Of a stretch of DNA of 5,898 bases, positions 4,907 through 5,898 are shown piece after piece. The position numbers and the translations under genes are program-made. Position 1 is the stretch's first letter, and each line of letters opens with the position of its first letter. Source of the DNA: Clostridiales bacterium (GTDB taxonomy: Bacteria; Bacillota; Clostridia; Saccharofermentanales; UBA5734); the NCBI GenBank assembly GCA_007135995.1, contig SLHU01000040.1:1-5898 (forward strand), read 5' to 3'. The notes beneath the pieces are model-generated. The model ran no database searches, was not told the DNA's origin, and worked only from the letters and a program-made list of their open reading frames with translations.

Positions 4907-5898
4907 ACAGCAGATACTGCTCACGGCGGTACTGCAAAGGGGTCACACCCACCTGCTGACGAAAGCGCCTGATCAGCTGGCCGGCGTCTTTAAATCCGTG
5001 CTGCCAGGCAATCTCCGATATGGGTGCTTCTGTGTATCGGAGCGCCGTTTTAGCCTGCCGAACACGATAATCCGTCAGCCATCCATATGGTGTAAACCCG
5101 GTCTGCTCTTTGAAAACCCGGCAAAAATGAAATTTACTCATATTGACCCGCTCGGCCATCTGTTTCAGCGAGAGATCTTCGTGGTAATGCTGCTCAATGA
5201 AAGCAATGACGGCCTTGATATGCTGCCGATACGATTGACGGGATAAAGGTTGTTTTTGCTTTTGAGATAAACTGGCAAGGTCTGACAGGAGATGGTGCAG
5301 ATGCAGTGAGAGGTCATACCCATAATGATTTAAAGCACAGGTCCGCTTATCCGTTAAGCCACTGGCCCGGTCATCCGCCAGCTCAATGACAGAAACCAAC
5401 GATTCCATCAGTGAATGACCCGTTCCGCCTGGCAGTCGCATGACCACCAGACCCTGTCCGTTAATCTGCTTTTCAAAAAACCGAACCCCGTTGCCAGATA
5501 AATGCACATAAAGAAAATGCCAGTAAGGCTGCTGTGCAAGATCTGCAAACTCGTCTTTTTCCGCAAAAACATCATGATGCAAGTTTGGTTTGCCTTTGGC
5601 CGTGACCGCCTGATAATTGCCTGCTGATATGCGATCTGTGTCATATTTCTGACGGCTGCCAACAGGCATACTTCCCTGCCCGATCAGTTCATCGCATGTA
5701 TCCGTCCGGTAGTAGTGCGGCGCTCGGCAGTCAAGCAGTGCAATGCTGTTCACCGGCAGTTTCACCGTCTGTCCCTGATAGGTCATCAGCCCGCAGCCGG
5801 CCAGTGTATAAAGCAACAGGTAACTGTCAAAGCTTTCTCTTTTTGTCTTATAGTGTTTTCTGGCGGTAAAAAATCCCAGAGACTGCAGAAAAAAAGGC
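4905..5898 (-). CDS. AraC-family transcriptional regulator, N-terminus outside window
   Basis: The frame is open from the right edge (first full codon at 5897) to TGA at 4907-4905, giving 330 visible residues. The last 105 residues (4908-5222) form an AraC-type DNA-binding domain. Its first helix-turn-helix is around LSLKQMAERVNMSKFHFCRVF with FKEQTGFTP after it, and its second around ISEIAWQHGFKDAGQLIRRF with VGVTPLQYRR at the end. The N-terminal part (RESFDSYLLLYTLAGCG ... LDCRAPHYYRTD ... WHFLYVHLSGNG) fits the AraC cupin-like ligand-binding fold, usual for sugar-responsive regulators. TTG at 5816 could serve as a start, but homology-like sequence (GFFTARKHYKTKRESFDSYL) continues upstream of it without a stop, so the true start lies beyond the window. 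About 57 residues (5529-5699) appear to be inserted between two strands of the cupin domain. The position upstream of the MATE and amidohydrolase genes, same strand, suggests it controls them. Confidence 0.92.
   Translation of the reverse strand, partial: PFFLQSLGFFTARKHYKTKRESFDSYLLLYTLAGCGLMTYQGQTVKLPVNSIALLDCRAPHYYRTDTCDELIGQGSMPVGSRQKYDTDRISAGNYQAVTAKGKPNLHHDVFAEKDEFADLAQQPYWHFLYVHLSGNGVRFFEKQINGQGLVVMRLPGGTGHSLMESLVSVIELADDRASGLTDKRTCALNHYGYDLSLHLHHLLSDLASLSQKQKQPLSRQSYRQHIKAVIAFIEQHYHEDLSLKQMAERVNMSKFHFCRVFKEQTGFTPYGWLTDYRVRQAKTALRYTEAPISEIAWQHGFKDAGQLIRRFRQQVGVTPLQYRREQYLL

Noticed and set aside
5814..5816. TTG 5816 as the start of the AraC gene
   Set aside because: The frame remains open to the window edge, and the upstream residues fit the N-terminal domain, so the gene is treated as cut by the window.

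Overview
The window shows a piece of a hexuronate (glucuronate/galacturonate) catabolic locus facing a separate three-gene cassette on the other strand. Strong Shine-Dalgarno sequences (GGAGGG, AGGAGGGG), GTG and ATG starts, a Bacillus-like UxaC and a mid-range GC composition suggest a moderate-GC member of the Bacillota (Bacillales-like). This placement is inference, and a proteobacterium cannot be excluded from the sequence alone.

Left part, plus strand (1-1863): the last 84 codons of altronate dehydratase (uxaA) are followed, after a 209-base gap, by a complete uronate isomerase (uxaC). UxaC makes the ketouronates that enter the pathway, and UxaA dehydrates altronate to 2-keto-3-deoxygluconate further down it. 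The gap is unusually structured. It holds an extended -10-like element at the end of uxaA, a 15-bp direct repeat with a 23-bp period, a 10-bp palindrome, two mini-ORFs joined by an ATGA overlap, and competing hairpins that enclose an orphan Shine-Dalgarno sequence. uxaC itself has no good ribosome binding site.

Middle (1864-2037): the convergent junction carries a degenerate 9-bp tandem repeat and a perfect 17-bp-stem bidirectional terminator that serves uxaC from the left and an amidohydrolase gene from the right.

Right part, minus strand (2038-5898): reading leftward there is an AraC-family regulator (N-terminus cut by the window edge), a MATE-family multidrug/cation antiporter and an amidohydrolase-superfamily enzyme with a full set of candidate binuclear metal ligands. 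The MATE and amidohydrolase genes are 63 bases apart and probably share a transcript. The amidohydrolase also has its own promoter candidate, overlapped by a perfect inverted repeat. The MATE gene has a TATAAT -10 with no good -35 and an inverted repeat upstream, as expected of a promoter activated by the adjacent AraC protein. The substrate of this enzyme-transporter pair cannot be read from the sequence. Whether it belongs functionally with the hexuronate genes is open.

I do not see a clearly new multi-gene system. The most interesting points are the uxaC leader, the uncharacterised amidohydrolase/MATE/AraC cassette, and an insertion of about 57 residues in the AraC ligand-binding domain.
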